A DNA stretch of 44,318 nt from Lachnospiraceae bacterium XPB1003. GTDB taxonomy: Bacteria > Bacillota > Clostridia > Lachnospirales > Lachnospiraceae. Shown piece after piece: positions 34,389 through 43,507 of this stretch. Both the position numbers and the translations under genes were made by a program. The stretch covers positions 1-44,318 of the forward strand of contig FMVK01000018.1 of the NCBI GenBank assembly GCA_900102065.1, given 5' to 3'. How positions within the stretch are numbered: the first letter of the stretch is position 1; every line of letters begins with the position of its first letter. The notes under the pieces were generated by a model that saw only the letters and a list, made by a program, of their open reading frames with translations, was not told where the DNA came from and did not search any database.

Positions 34389-36410
34389 ATGAGTTATTCA
34401 AGCACTGGATTGCTGGCGCTTATTCTTCATTTATTAATAAACAGATTACCGTTAAAGTTTCAAAAGAACACTGACGTGTTGTTCAACCGCAACCAGGATG
34501 AGGTATCAAGATACAGGAGTTTTCTTTGGGTTGTTACTCTGTATTATATAAGTGATATTCTTTGGGGGATACTTTACGAGCATCATGATGTGGATGCATT
34601 GTTTCCCTTCCTTTATTCTGTTACGGTTTTCTATTTTATCTTTATGTTCATGTCGCTGCTCATGTGGTTAAGGTATATAGCAGCTTACCTGGATAAAAGG
34701 CATCGCAAAAGCAGGATACTTCTTTGTACAGTATGGGTTATGTTCATCGCGGGCCTGATCTATCTCATGGTAAATCGTTTCCATCCTGTTATTTTTTCCT
34801 TTAACGAGCATCATGAGTATGTTGCCGAATCAGGGAGACATATTGCATATATGCTTCAGGGTGTGATCTATTTTGTTACTTCTCTCTATCTTCTTATTAA
34901 TGCTTCTAAGGCAACCGGGAAAGAGAAGACCAGATATGTTGCGGTTGCGCTGTCATGCCTGATAATAGAAGTCTTTCAGATCCTTCAGATAGTTGATGCT
35001 TTTATGCCTTATTATGCTATAGGTCTTCTGATCGGTACAGCTGTGATCCATTCTTTTGTCCAGGAGGGGGAAAAACAGGAAATAGCAACTTATGATAATA
35101 TAGCAAGAAGCCTTGCGGCAGATTATGAAGCTATCTATTACATTGATATAAAGACAGGAGAATTCAGAGAATATTCTGCCAGCAAAGAATATGCTTCCCT
35201 GAATGTACCTTCTGAAGGTAAGGATTTTTATAAAGAGACCAGAGCTAATGTGGTAAGGTATGCCCATCCCGATGATGTGGAATTTGCTAAGAGTCTTTAT
35301 TATAAAAAGACCATGCTTAAGAATCTTCAGGGAAAGAAGTCATTCTCATACAAGTACAGAATAATGGTTGGCGGAACTGCAAGATTTTTTCGTTTTACTG
35401 TCATGATGGCAGACAAGGGAAAACACTTCCTGCTTTTTGTAAAAGATATCGACGAAGAGATTACTGCAGAATCGGTAAGACTGGAAAATCAGAAGAATAG
35501 CGTTACATTTACTCAGATTGCCGAAAGTCTGGCATACAACTATGATGAGCTCTACTATGTTGATATGAAGGGCGGCGACTATATTTCCTATGAAAGCAAT
35601 GATCGTCAGGGCAAGCTCAGGATCCGACAGATCGGAGATGATTTCTTCGGGGAAGCGGTAAATAATATAGAGAAGATAGTTCACAAGAATGACAGGGATG
35701 CGGTTGCTGATTTTATCAATAAGGATAATCTGATCTCTGCCTTTGAGAGAAAAAAGGGCACATCTATTGACTATCGCCTTATTCAGGATGGGCAGACCGG
35801 ATATTACAGACTCTTGGCCCGGAAAGCCAGCGACAATGCTCACTTTATCCTCTGCGTTGAGAATATTAATGATGAAATCGCAAAGGAGAAAAATGCTTTA
35901 AGAGTTCTTAATAACGAAAAGAAGCTGGCAAGGCGTGACGAACTGACGGGAGTTAAGAATAAAACCGCCTATAAGGAGCTCGAGAGATCGGTTCAGGCTA
36001 ATATCGATAACGGTATGGATTATCTGCCTTTTGCATTGCTCGTGGCAGACGCGAACAACCTGAAAAAGATAAATGATACTGAAGGCCATGTTGCGGGTGA
36101 TGAATATATCAAGGCATCGGCAAATCTGCTTAAAGACATATTCAGCAATAGTCCCGTGTTCAGAGTGGGCGGAGATGAATTTGTTGTATTTTTAAGGGCA
36201 GATGATTATATTGAAAGGAAAGTCCTGGTTGATAAGCTGCATAATGTGGTTCTGGAAAATCAAAAGAACGGCTCGGGACCTGTTCTTGCGGCAGGCGTGT
36301 CAGAATATATCCCGGGAGAGGACAGCCTCGTGACTGATATTTTTGACCGTGCTGACAGAAATATGTATGAGAACAAGCAGAAATTAAAGGAAAGGGTATC
36401 AATCCGATAG
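34389..36410 (+). CDS. Membrane diguanylate cyclase with two PAS-like domains
   Basis: 673 residues, ATG behind GGGGGACTG. About seven membrane helices in residues 1-220, then two related PAS-like domains ('IARSLAADYEAIYYIDIKTGEF' and 'IAESLAYNYDELYYVDMKGGDY', aligned by eye and cited here only as SLAADYEAIYYID and SLAYNYDELYYVD). The C-terminal GGDEF domain has 'DELTGVKNKTAY' and an intact 'RVGGDEF' active site, so c-di-GMP synthesis is expected. No RxxD inhibitory site is seen at its usual place (FSNS instead). Confidence 0.9.
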   Translation: MSYSSTGLLALILHLLINRLPLKFQKNTDVLFNRNQDEVSRYRSFLWVVTLYYISDILWGILYEHHDVDALFPFLYSVTVFYFIFMFMSLLMWLRYIAAYLDKRHRKSRILLCTVWVMFIAGLIYLMVNRFHPVIFSFNEHHEYVAESGRHIAYMLQGVIYFVTSLYLLINASKATGKEKTRYVAVALSCLIIEVFQILQIVDAFMPYYAIGLLIGTAVIHSFVQEGEKQEIATYDNIARSLAADYEAIYYIDIKTGEFREYSASKEYASLNVPSEGKDFYKETRANVVRYAHPDDVEFAKSLYYKKTMLKNLQGKKSFSYKYRIMVGGTARFFRFTVMMADKGKHFLLFVKDIDEEITAESVRLENQKNSVTFTQIAESLAYNYDELYYVDMKGGDYISYESNDRQGKLRIRQIGDDFFGEAVNNIEKIVHKNDRDAVADFINKDNLISAFERKKGTSIDYRLIQDGQTGYYRLLARKASDNAHFILCVENINDEIAKEKNALRVLNNEKKLARRDELTGVKNKTAYKELERSVQANIDNGMDYLPFALLVADANNLKKINDTEGHVAGDEYIKASANLLKDIFSNSPVFRVGGDEFVVFLRADDYIERKVLVDKLHNVVLENQKNGSGPVLAAGVSEYIPGEDSLVTDIFDRADRNMYENKQKLKERVSIR

Positions 36411-36458
36411 TTATGGATTGCACTTAAAGAATCAGTTTGGTTAGATGGATGTTTGAAG

Positions 36459-37223
36459 ATGTATAAAGAGACGGGCAAAACCTTAATGCTGTTTACAGCT
36501 CTCGGAGCAGGCATGTTCCTGCTGACTGCATGTGCTGAGGAAGATGCGATCCTTCCGGAGCAGGAAGCGTGGATAGAGACCATGGAGGAATATTATCCCG
36601 ATGATGATTTTACTTATGTAAAGCATGACAGGGAACTTTTAGATACTATTGATCCTTCTACGATCGTTGTAAGATCAGAGAAATTTCCCGGGCAAAATAT
36701 ATTCATAAAGGAAGACAGTGAAGGAAGACTTATCAGTAATTATCCGGATCTGCTCCATGAAGATGCCGTTGATAAATTTTATGAGGATAAGCTTGCGGAG
36801 TATATTGAATGTGATGAGATAAGCGTCGGATATGTTTTTAATGGTATGTGGTATGTGGAGCCTGTATCCGATGAGGAGTATATCGAACAGAATGCTGCGG
36901 ACGACTATTATGCCAGATTCTATTATGCAGAGGGGCATGACTATCCGGAGCGTGATGAACTGGTTGATGATATATTAGTATACTTGAGTGATACCGGAGC
37001 TTATAAGGGTGCGTTTAATTTCTACAGAGCAGGGGGTGAGGAAAGAGATTTCCGCTTTAGTATATTGTTGACCTCTGACGGGATATTAAGAGACCTGTCT
37101 TATTATGAGGGAGAAAGTTACAGCGAAGATGACAGAGACAGGCTTGTAAATATGCAGAAGTTGGAAGATGTACTTAAGGAACGTGGATTATCGACGGATG
37201 AGTCCGCGGAGACCGGTGATTAA
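36459..37223 (+). CDS. Acidic lipoprotein
   Basis: 254 residues from ATG 36459; a TTG two codons upstream is possible. Signal with lipobox 'LLTAC' and an acidic mature part rich in Tyr, Asp and Glu. No family recognised. 48 bp after the diguanylate cyclase gene, so possibly co-transcribed. Confidence 0.6.
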   Translation: MYKETGKTLMLFTALGAGMFLLTACAEEDAILPEQEAWIETMEEYYPDDDFTYVKHDRELLDTIDPSTIVVRSEKFPGQNIFIKEDSEGRLISNYPDLLHEDAVDKFYEDKLAEYIECDEISVGYVFNGMWYVEPVSDEEYIEQNAADDYYARFYYAEGHDYPERDELVDDILVYLSDTGAYKGAFNFYRAGGEERDFRFSILLTSDGILRDLSYYEGESYSEDDRDRLVNMQKLEDVLKERGLSTDESAETGD

Positions 37224-37273
37224 TAGGTTCTGCCTGATGGGATAATTTATCAGTTTAATGAGTGGAAGTGTGC

Positions 37274-37690
37274 ATGAAAAACGTATACAGGACTAAGGCG
37301 AGAGACGGCATAGTTTCTTTTCTTATGAAACATCCGGAACAGAGATTTACGGCAAAGGAGATTTTTGAAGCTGTAAACAAACTGACCGAGGGGATCAACA
37401 AAACAACGATATACAGGAATCTCGACCGCATGTGTGAGACGGGGGAACTGCTTAAGTTCAAGGAACCCAATCAGGATTCATGGTACTACCAGTATTCTTC
37501 AGAGCATGAACATTGCGACGAGCATATGCATGCCCAGTGCAGTGAATGCGGGAAGATATTTCATCTTGAGAAACCATTTGCGTCTTCCTTTGGGAAAAAG
37601 GTCCTTTCCGAGTATGGGATAGACATCGATCCGGCTCAGACCGTTATCATAGGAAAGTGTAATAAGTGCAGGAATAAAGCTAAAAACTGA
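37274..37690 (+). CDS. Fur-family metalloregulator, probably Zur
   Basis: 138 residues from the ATG; upstream GTGs are in frame but add only four residues. Winged-helix part with 'FTAKEIFEAV' and 'INKTTIYRNLDRMCETGEL', then a His-rich metal region 'HEHCDEHMHAQC' and structural zinc cysteines CSECGK and CNKCRN. The adjacent CobW-type GTPase and the twin operator in front of it favour zinc (Zur) over iron or peroxide sensing. The specificity is inferred. Confidence 0.85.
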   Translation: MKNVYRTKARDGIVSFLMKHPEQRFTAKEIFEAVNKLTEGINKTTIYRNLDRMCETGELLKFKEPNQDSWYYQYSSEHEHCDEHMHAQCSECGKIFHLEKPFASSFGKKVLSEYGIDIDPAQTVIIGKCNKCRNKAKN

Positions 37691-37693
37691 ATT

Positions 37694-37760
37694 TGCAAAT
37701 TTGTTGCAGATTTCGTTGACAAGATTGCAACCGGTGCATATAATATGCAACTGAGTTGCA
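37694..37760 (+). promoter_or_regulatory. Sigma-A promoter bracketed by two Fur/Zur-type boxes
   Basis: TTGACA (37716-37721), 17-bp spacer and TATAAT (37739-37744) form a near-ideal promoter. TGCAACTGAGTTGCA (37746-37760) is a perfect 7-1-7 inverted repeat just behind the -10, the geometry of Fur-family boxes. TGCAA-N5-TTGCA (37694-37708) lies in front of the -35. Occupation of either would block transcription of the GTPase gene 24 bp downstream. Confidence 0.8.
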
Positions 37761-37783
37761 ATTTTTATTTTAGGAGAGATCAT

Positions 37784-38896
37784 ATGTCTACAAGAGAAGT
37801 TCCTATTGTTATCATAACCGGATACCTTGGCTCGGGAAAGACAACACTGATGCAGAATATCTTAAAACAGGAAAAAAGGAAGATCGCACTTATCGTAAAT
37901 GATATGGGAAGCATCAATATAGATGCATCTATATTGGATAAGACCGGAAATCGTGTCACTCAGGTTGAAATGGTTGAAATGCAGAATGGATGTATATGCT
38001 GCACGTTGCGTGATGAATTCATGACCGAGATCGAAAGGCTGTCGGCGGATAAAAGCATAGAGGCTATTTTTGTTGAGGCATCGGGTATCAGCGAGCCGTC
38101 ATCCATAGCAGGAGCTTTTGTCAATTATGAGGAAATGACGGAGGATACAAGAGTCTATCTTAAGAGTGTTGTATCGGTGGTGGATGTTGACAGGATCTAC
38201 AGAGAATTTCTTCATGATCTCGTGTCTGATGAAGATGCGGAGGATGGGGATGTGATCAACCTCATCATGGATCAGATCGAATTTTGCAATATCATGATCT
38301 TAAATAAGACTGATCTTTTGACTGCAGAGCAGCTTGAAGAAGTTAAGACAGGACTCAGAGGTCTGCAACAGGAAGCTGAGATGATCCAATGTGTAAACGG
38401 TGATGTCGATCTTGAAGTGATACTGGACCGTGAAGATTTTGACTTTGAAGAGGTTGAAGCCTACAGTGCCGTGCAGAGAGCTCTAAATAACTGCGAGCAT
38501 GATGATGAAAAGGCATGCGTGGATGAATACGGCATCTCATCTTTTGTATTCGAGGAAAGAAAACCCTTTAACCGCGAAGCCTTCAACAGGTTTGTAGATG
38601 ATTATCCCGAGGTTCTGATCCGTACTAAAGGATATATCTGGTTTTCGGATGACTGGAAGCACGTACAGCTTTTTGAACAGGCAGGAAGAAATGCTTCTGT
38701 TACGGAACTGTCCGAATGGGTATCGGCCTGGACCGAGGATGAGCTGGATCAGCTTGTTAATGACTATCCCGATATAAAGGATGATTGGGATGATACATAC
38801 GGTGACAGGCTCAATCAGGTGGTTTTTATAGGTAAGGGATATGAAAAGGCCGAGATTGTAAAGCAGTTATATGACTGCATAGAAAAGGATGCATAA
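37784..38896 (+). CDS. CobW/COG0523 G3E GTPase, putative zinc chaperone
   Basis: 370 residues, ATG behind TAGGAGAG; an earlier in-frame ATG lies inside the operator. Walker A 'GYLGSGKTT', the metal-binding C70-x-C72-C73 ('GCICC'), 'VEASGISEPS', base-recognition 'NKTD' and a CobW C-terminal domain ('FVFEERKPFNREAFNRF'). COG0523 GTPases of the ZigA/ZNG1 type deliver zinc to client enzymes under starvation. The Fur-type operator and neighbouring Fur-family gene suggest derepression at low zinc. Confidence 0.9.
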   Translation: MSTREVPIVIITGYLGSGKTTLMQNILKQEKRKIALIVNDMGSINIDASILDKTGNRVTQVEMVEMQNGCICCTLRDEFMTEIERLSADKSIEAIFVEASGISEPSSIAGAFVNYEEMTEDTRVYLKSVVSVVDVDRIYREFLHDLVSDEDAEDGDVINLIMDQIEFCNIMILNKTDLLTAEQLEEVKTGLRGLQQEAEMIQCVNGDVDLEVILDREDFDFEEVEAYSAVQRALNNCEHDDEKACVDEYGISSFVFEERKPFNREAFNRFVDDYPEVLIRTKGYIWFSDDWKHVQLFEQAGRNASVTELSEWVSAWTEDELDQLVNDYPDIKDDWDDTYGDRLNQVVFIGKGYEKAEIVKQLYDCIEKDA

Positions 38897-38967
38897 AAAA
38901 TCTGAATATACAGTGAATGATCCTACAAAAAAAGAGAATAAAGATCTGACGATATAGAAGAGAATTT

Positions 38968-38999
38968 CCTGCCTGGGGGATGCCACAGGCGGGTTTTTC
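38968..38999 (+). terminator. Intrinsic terminator after the GTPase gene
   Basis: CCTGCCTG / CAGGCGGG stem (one T-G pair) followed by TTTTTCTTT. Confidence 0.85.
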
Positions 39000-39075
39000 T
39001 TTATTTACATAATAATATATAATATATTGGTATTATTTCTGCGATATCCGCAGTACAAAAAAACGGAGAATTATC

Positions 39076-40605
39076 ATGAAAACAAAACTTATAAAAGCAG
39101 TATTGACCGGGATCATGGCAGTGAGCGTAGTGGCACTGCCCGGATGTGCGCTGAGCATCCCGGGATTGAAGACAGAATCACATAAAGAGGACGATGACAA
39201 AGATAAGAAAGACAAAGATGATAAGGACTCAGATAAGGATAAAGAGGATAAAGAAGATGAAGAAGGCCTTGGAGTCCTGAAGAAAGAAGCACTGGCTTAC
39301 TTTGGTACAACCTATGGAGATCATCTGGGTAACGGCGGTGACGAGGCGGAACTGTTACATGCAGGCAGATATACTGCCGAATGCACCGATCTCGATGCTT
39401 ATGTGGTTTTTGAAGCTAAGTGGGATGATGATTCAGTTGACTATACTGTCGATGACGATATGAGCTTTATCAGACTTGAGGGTGATCTGAGCGCATTCTT
39501 TACCGGTGAAGTCGAAAAGATGAAAGCTGATGAATTCATAAAAGAGCTTGAAGAGAATTATGCTGTTACTTATGAATTCATGCAAAGCGGCGGAACAGCA
39601 TATTATGTTTCCGCAGATGAGTTCCTTCATATAGAGCTTGCGGATAAAGATGATGACAGCCTTATCGCAGTTCTTGAGATCGCCTGCGGAGAGAATGACA
39701 AGATATCTTCCAATTCTTTCTGTTGGCTTATGGAAGAGAGTGAGGGTGATCTTTCTTTCTCTGATATACCGTCATGCTTTACGTTCTCTAGCGGTGCGGG
39801 CGGATGGTCCACCGATATTGAGATTTCGGAAGATGGTTCGTTTTCGGGAATCTTCCACGATTCGGATATGGGAGATACCGGTAACGGATATTCTAACGGA
39901 ACGGTTTACATCTGCAATTTCTCGGGAAGATTTTCAGAGCCCGAAGCTACTGACGTTCCGTTTGTTTATTCCATGAAGCTGCTGGAATTAAATGTTGATG
40001 ATGATGCGGAAGTAAACAGCGAAGAGATCATCGACGAGGTCAGATATGTATATTCGACACCCTATGGATTTGAGGATGCCGATGAATTCCTGCTCTATCT
40101 TCCGGGCGCTTCCTTATCGGATATGACGGAAGCGTGTCGGTCATGGATATTCATTTCCGAAGATATCTTCAGTGAAGTTCCTGACGGTTATTATGTGCTT
40201 TACAACGTTGGCGGTGAAGAAGGCTTTACGGCAGAGAATGCCGGTACTATCTGGTACAGAACGTGCAGATATTATTACAATGATGCATATATACAGTTTA
40301 CACCGTCCTATTATATGGGAAGTTACTTTAACTTCTTTGAGGATGATGATTCACCTTCTTCTCTGTCGCTGGATGTTCCCTGGGACGGTAAGAGTTCAGA
40401 TCCAATGGAATGTGGTATTGCATGGGGGGATGATGACGGCTCTGTCTTCGAGGTTACGGTGGAACCTTTGGACGGAGAGACTCCGGATGAGCTTGAATTC
40501 CATATAATTGTGAAATGCCTTACGGATCCACAGTATGATTTTACGACATGGGGAAGTGATGTTCCGGGAGAGTTTGAAGGTATATTCCATGAAGTAAAAG
40601 ATTGA
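39076..40605 (+). CDS. Large acidic lipoprotein with Lys/Asp linker
   Basis: 509 residues, ATG behind ACGGAG. Signal with lipobox 'ALPGC', then a linker of almost only Lys, Asp and Glu at about residues 36-66, then a beta-rich acidic domain of about 440 residues with few basic residues. No family recognised. It is flanked by terminators or promoters on both sides, so probably a single-gene transcript. The linker length suggests reach from the membrane across the wall. Confidence 0.65.
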   Translation: MKTKLIKAVLTGIMAVSVVALPGCALSIPGLKTESHKEDDDKDKKDKDDKDSDKDKEDKEDEEGLGVLKKEALAYFGTTYGDHLGNGGDEAELLHAGRYTAECTDLDAYVVFEAKWDDDSVDYTVDDDMSFIRLEGDLSAFFTGEVEKMKADEFIKELEENYAVTYEFMQSGGTAYYVSADEFLHIELADKDDDSLIAVLEIACGENDKISSNSFCWLMEESEGDLSFSDIPSCFTFSSGAGGWSTDIEISEDGSFSGIFHDSDMGDTGNGYSNGTVYICNFSGRFSEPEATDVPFVYSMKLLELNVDDDAEVNSEEIIDEVRYVYSTPYGFEDADEFLLYLPGASLSDMTEACRSWIFISEDIFSEVPDGYYVLYNVGGEEGFTAENAGTIWYRTCRYYYNDAYIQFTPSYYMGSYFNFFEDDDSPSSLSLDVPWDGKSSDPMECGIAWGDDDGSVFEVTVEPLDGETPDELEFHIIVKCLTDPQYDFTTWGSDVPGEFEGIFHEVKD

Positions 40606-40620
40606 TTTTTCTCTAAAATT

Positions 40621-40649
40621 GCTCTCCAAAATGCGATAGAGCCGTTTTT
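40621..40649 (+). terminator. Probable terminator after the lipoprotein gene
   Basis: GCTCT / AGAGC stem with a 12-base loop, followed by CG and five Ts; short stem, so moderate support. Confidence 0.5.
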
Positions 40650-40650
40650 A

Positions 40651-40678
40651 TTGGACATACCATGACATATCCTATAGT
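40651..40678 (+). promoter_or_regulatory. Sigma-A promoter for the J-domain gene set
   Basis: TTGGAC, 16-bp spacer, TATAGT, about 45 bp before the J-domain gene and directly after the terminator of the preceding gene. Confidence 0.5.
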
Positions 40679-40724
40679 CAGTAGTCAGTAACGTATATAT
40701 TGATTTTGACGTGGAGGTAAGGGT

Positions 40725-41531
40725 ATGAAAGAAACTGAAAACTTTGCTATCGAGATTTTTGAATGTGATGATAAAAAATATGTTCAGTTAGAGGAGCTTT
40801 TGCTAAAGCGTGACAGGCTTTTCAGAGAGGCCGGCTCTTATCTGACCGCATTCACACAGGAATTCGGAGATATGATCAATGAGAACTTCGAATTGAAAGT
40901 CGAATGCATCAAGACAAAAAAGGCCATCAGCTACTGCAGAAGGCGATTAAACCGTGGCCTTCCCATTGATGCGGTAAGGATGAATGCCGAGATCGATAAA
41001 GAGATGAATCTCTATTATTTGCAGCTTGATGAAATGCTGGCGCAGACAAAAGCAGCCAGGAATGCCGGCAACCTCAGTGAATACAGTCTTTTTCAGGCTA
41101 AGAAGATATACAGAAGGCTTGTTAAGCTTATCCATCCCGATATCAACAGGAAGACGGAGGAGAATGATACGCTGAAGAAACTTTGGGGCAGGATCGAAAA
41201 AGCTTATCAGCATACGGATGTGGATGAGCTGGAAAATCTTGAGGTTCTTGTTAATAATCTGCTGGAAAAGCTTGGAGACGGCGGATTCGAACTGAATCTC
41301 GATGATCTGGACAAACGCATCGAGCGTCTTGAAGACAAGATCAATGAGATAATCACCTCTAAGCCTTATATCTACGGCGAGCTGCTTTCGGATGAGGATA
41401 AGAAGCAGGCTTACAGAGATGAGCTTGCGGCTGAGCACGATGACTATGAGCAGTATCTTGAAGCGCTGAAAAAGACACTGGATGAGATGTTAAGTGAGGG
41501 AGGTACAAGGATCATATGGCAAATGAACTGA
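40725..41531 (+). CDS. J-domain protein with helical flanks
   Basis: 268 residues, ATG behind GGAGGTAAGGG. The only recognised unit is a J-like domain at about residues 120-165 with the HPD tripeptide (137-139) in 'KLIHPDIN' and following 'LWGRIEKAYQ'. It is placed in the middle of the protein between long charged helices, unlike DnaJ where it is N-terminal. HPD contacts Hsp70, so a specialised co-chaperone is likely; the client is unknown. It overlaps the HIRAN gene by 16 bp. Confidence 0.75.
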   Translation: MKETENFAIEIFECDDKKYVQLEELLLKRDRLFREAGSYLTAFTQEFGDMINENFELKVECIKTKKAISYCRRRLNRGLPIDAVRMNAEIDKEMNLYYLQLDEMLAQTKAARNAGNLSEYSLFQAKKIYRRLVKLIHPDINRKTEENDTLKKLWGRIEKAYQHTDVDELENLEVLVNNLLEKLGDGGFELNLDDLDKRIERLEDKINEIITSKPYIYGELLSDEDKKQAYRDELAAEHDDYEQYLEALKKTLDEMLSEGGTRIIWQMN

Positions 41532-41911
41532 CTGTCGGGAAAGAGAATATGGTCTCCCTCATAAGCGATATGCCGCTGGGGGAGGTAATCAAGCCCCTCA
41601 GACAGGAAATATTATTATTTGATTCATATATCGCAGGAACCACGCAGGTTAAAGATGAGTCGGTTTTTGATGAGATCAAAGAGGGTGACTCTCTGATACT
41701 TCAAAGGGATCCGGATGACCGCTTTGATGAGAATTCCATCCTGATATTTGATGAGAAGAAAAGAAAACTGGGTTATATACCCGAAAAGGATAATGTGGTA
41801 TTTGCCAGACTGATGGATGCCGGTAAATTTCTTACAGCCAGGGTAAATGAGAATGTGACCGGAGGGCCTTTCAGAAAGATATCCATCGGAATATACCTGG
41901 TGGATTTTTAA
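41516..41911 (+). CDS. HIRAN-domain protein
   Basis: 131 residues, ATG within the end of the J-domain gene, with GGGAGG about 10 bp before. 'IAGTTQVKD', 'GDSLILQRDPDDRFDENSI' and 'KKLGYIPEKDN'-like spacing form a HIRAN domain, here stand-alone. HIRAN domains bind 3' DNA ends or stalled forks when fused to helicases; small stand-alone versions in Firmicutes lack a known role. Confidence 0.8.
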   Translation: MANELTVGKENMVSLISDMPLGEVIKPLRQEILLFDSYIAGTTQVKDESVFDEIKEGDSLILQRDPDDRFDENSILIFDEKKRKLGYIPEKDNVVFARLMDAGKFLTARVNENVTGGPFRKISIGIYLVDF

Positions 41912-41938
41912 GAGTAATCCGGGAAGGAGTGGATCGAC

Positions 41939-42934
41939 ATGCCTAAGGGGACCAATCAGAAATTAAAACTCTATTATCTGAGCCGTATCATGCTTGAGAA
42001 AACGGACGACGAGCATATGATAACAATGCCGGAGATAAAGGAGGCGCTTGAAGCCTATGGCGTAACAGCGGACCGCAAAAGTCTGTATGACGATCTGCAG
42101 GCGCTGGAAGTCCTTGGGATAGAAGTGATCGGCGAGAAGGTCGGACGCAATTTTTATTATCATGTAGGCAACAAGTCTTTTGAGATCGCTGAGTTAAAGC
42201 TTTTGGTCGATTCGATCCAGTCTTCCAAATTTATAACCGAGAAGAAATCCTCGGAGCTCATCAAGAAGCTTACAAATATGGCAAGCGTATATGAAGCTGC
42301 ACAGCTAAGGCGACAGGTGGTTGTTCATGGCAGAGTTAAGACCATGAACGAGAGTATCTACTATTTCGTTGATGATATACATCGCGCCATTGCAGAGAAT
42401 AAGAAGATAAGCTTCGAATACATGAAATGGAACGAAGAAAAGAAGCTGGTCCGGAGAAAGGATACTCTGTATGTGGTTAGTCCCTGGGCGCTAACCTGGG
42501 ATGATGAGAATTATTATCTGATAGCATATGACGATGCTGCTGAACGTATCAAACATTTCCGCGTGGATAAGTTAAAAAGCATTCAGGTCCTTGAGGACAG
42601 ACGAACCGGTAAAGATGCTTTTAAGGCATTCGATCTGGCCAGATATGCCAAGATGAGCTTTGGAATGTTTGGCGGTAAACCGACAAAGGTTAGGATCAGC
42701 TTTGAAAATGATCTGGTTGGCGTGTTCATCGACCGATTCGGAAGAGATATACCCATTTATTCAACAGATAGGGAAGGCTGGTCAGAGACTTCTGTTGAGG
42801 TTGCCATGAGTGATCAGTTCCTGGGATGGATATTTGCGCTGGGATCAAAGGTGAAGATCCTGGGACCTAAGGAAGTAGTGGAAAGATTTAAGGATGAGTT
42901 GGCTGCCATGAAGCAGCTGTACGACCAGACATGA
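41939..42934 (+). CDS. WYL-domain transcription regulator
   Basis: 331 residues, ATG behind GGAAGGAGTGG. N-terminal helix-turn-helix region ('MPEIKEALEAYGV' with 'DRKSLYDDLQALEVLGIEV'), then a WYL domain with 'ISFEYMKWN' and 'YVVSPWALTWDDENYYLIAYD', and a C-terminal WCX-like part. WYL regulators sense nucleic acid or nucleotide ligands and often control stress or defence genes. It follows the HIRAN gene by 27 bp in one probable transcript. Confidence 0.88.
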   Translation: MPKGTNQKLKLYYLSRIMLEKTDDEHMITMPEIKEALEAYGVTADRKSLYDDLQALEVLGIEVIGEKVGRNFYYHVGNKSFEIAELKLLVDSIQSSKFITEKKSSELIKKLTNMASVYEAAQLRRQVVVHGRVKTMNESIYYFVDDIHRAIAENKKISFEYMKWNEEKKLVRRKDTLYVVSPWALTWDDENYYLIAYDDAAERIKHFRVDKLKSIQVLEDRRTGKDAFKAFDLARYAKMSFGMFGGKPTKVRISFENDLVGVFIDRFGRDIPIYSTDREGWSETSVEVAMSDQFLGWIFALGSKVKILGPKEVVERFKDELAAMKQLYDQT

Positions 42935-42954
42935 TAAATTAAAAAGGAGCATAC

Positions 42955-43500
42955 ATGGGACTTTTTGATGGCTTTAAGAAGAAAATGACGGAACAGTCAG
43001 AAGAGGACAAGGATAAAGAGATACAAAGCATCTACAGAGAGATCGCTGAGATATTAGGTATCCCTGAATATAACCGGGGAATGATAGATTCACCCGATGA
43101 GTATTACAGGGAACATGAAGATATCTTTGAAGAACGCTGTATAGACGCAGACGAGACAGATGATATCAGATGGCTGGGCATCATAGATGAGATGATCGCA
43201 GCGGATAAGATAATTGAGTTTGACTTTAAAGACGAGTTGGAGGATTTCATTGAAGAGCTTAAAGATATCCTTCCGGAAGGCCTTACCGTTGATGACATTT
43301 CATTCGACAAGGACGGATATATTCCAGATTGGGCTGCTGCTATCAATGAACACTGGGAAGAGGACGGATATGTCCTTGCAGTATTGGATATCGACAGCGA
43401 CAGCTATGTTACTTATGTATGCACAATGGATGTGTTTGAGGAGCTGGCTGAAAAAGCAAAACAGGTCGGTCACAGAGTAACTTATTGTCAGGACCTGTAG
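42955..43500 (+). CDS. Acidic hypothetical protein
   Basis: 181 residues, ATG behind AAAGGAGC. Very acidic and helical, with 'IRWLGIIDEM' and 'DEYYREHEDIFEERC' and a C-terminal 'DSYVTYVC' strand. It may resemble DUF6630-type proteins, but I am not certain. It sits 20 bp after the WYL regulator gene and 7 bp before the Nudix gene, so probably the same transcript. Confidence 0.55.
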   Translation: MGLFDGFKKKMTEQSEEDKDKEIQSIYREIAEILGIPEYNRGMIDSPDEYYREHEDIFEERCIDADETDDIRWLGIIDEMIAADKIIEFDFKDELEDFIEELKDILPEGLTVDDISFDKDGYIPDWAAAINEHWEEDGYVLAVLDIDSDSYVTYVCTMDVFEELAEKAKQVGHRVTYCQDL

Positions 43501-43507
43501 GATCGAT

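Noticed and set aside
40172-40507. Alternative-frame reading inside the large lipoprotein gene
   Set aside because: Arg/Met/Leu-rich shadow of the real frame, no start signal.
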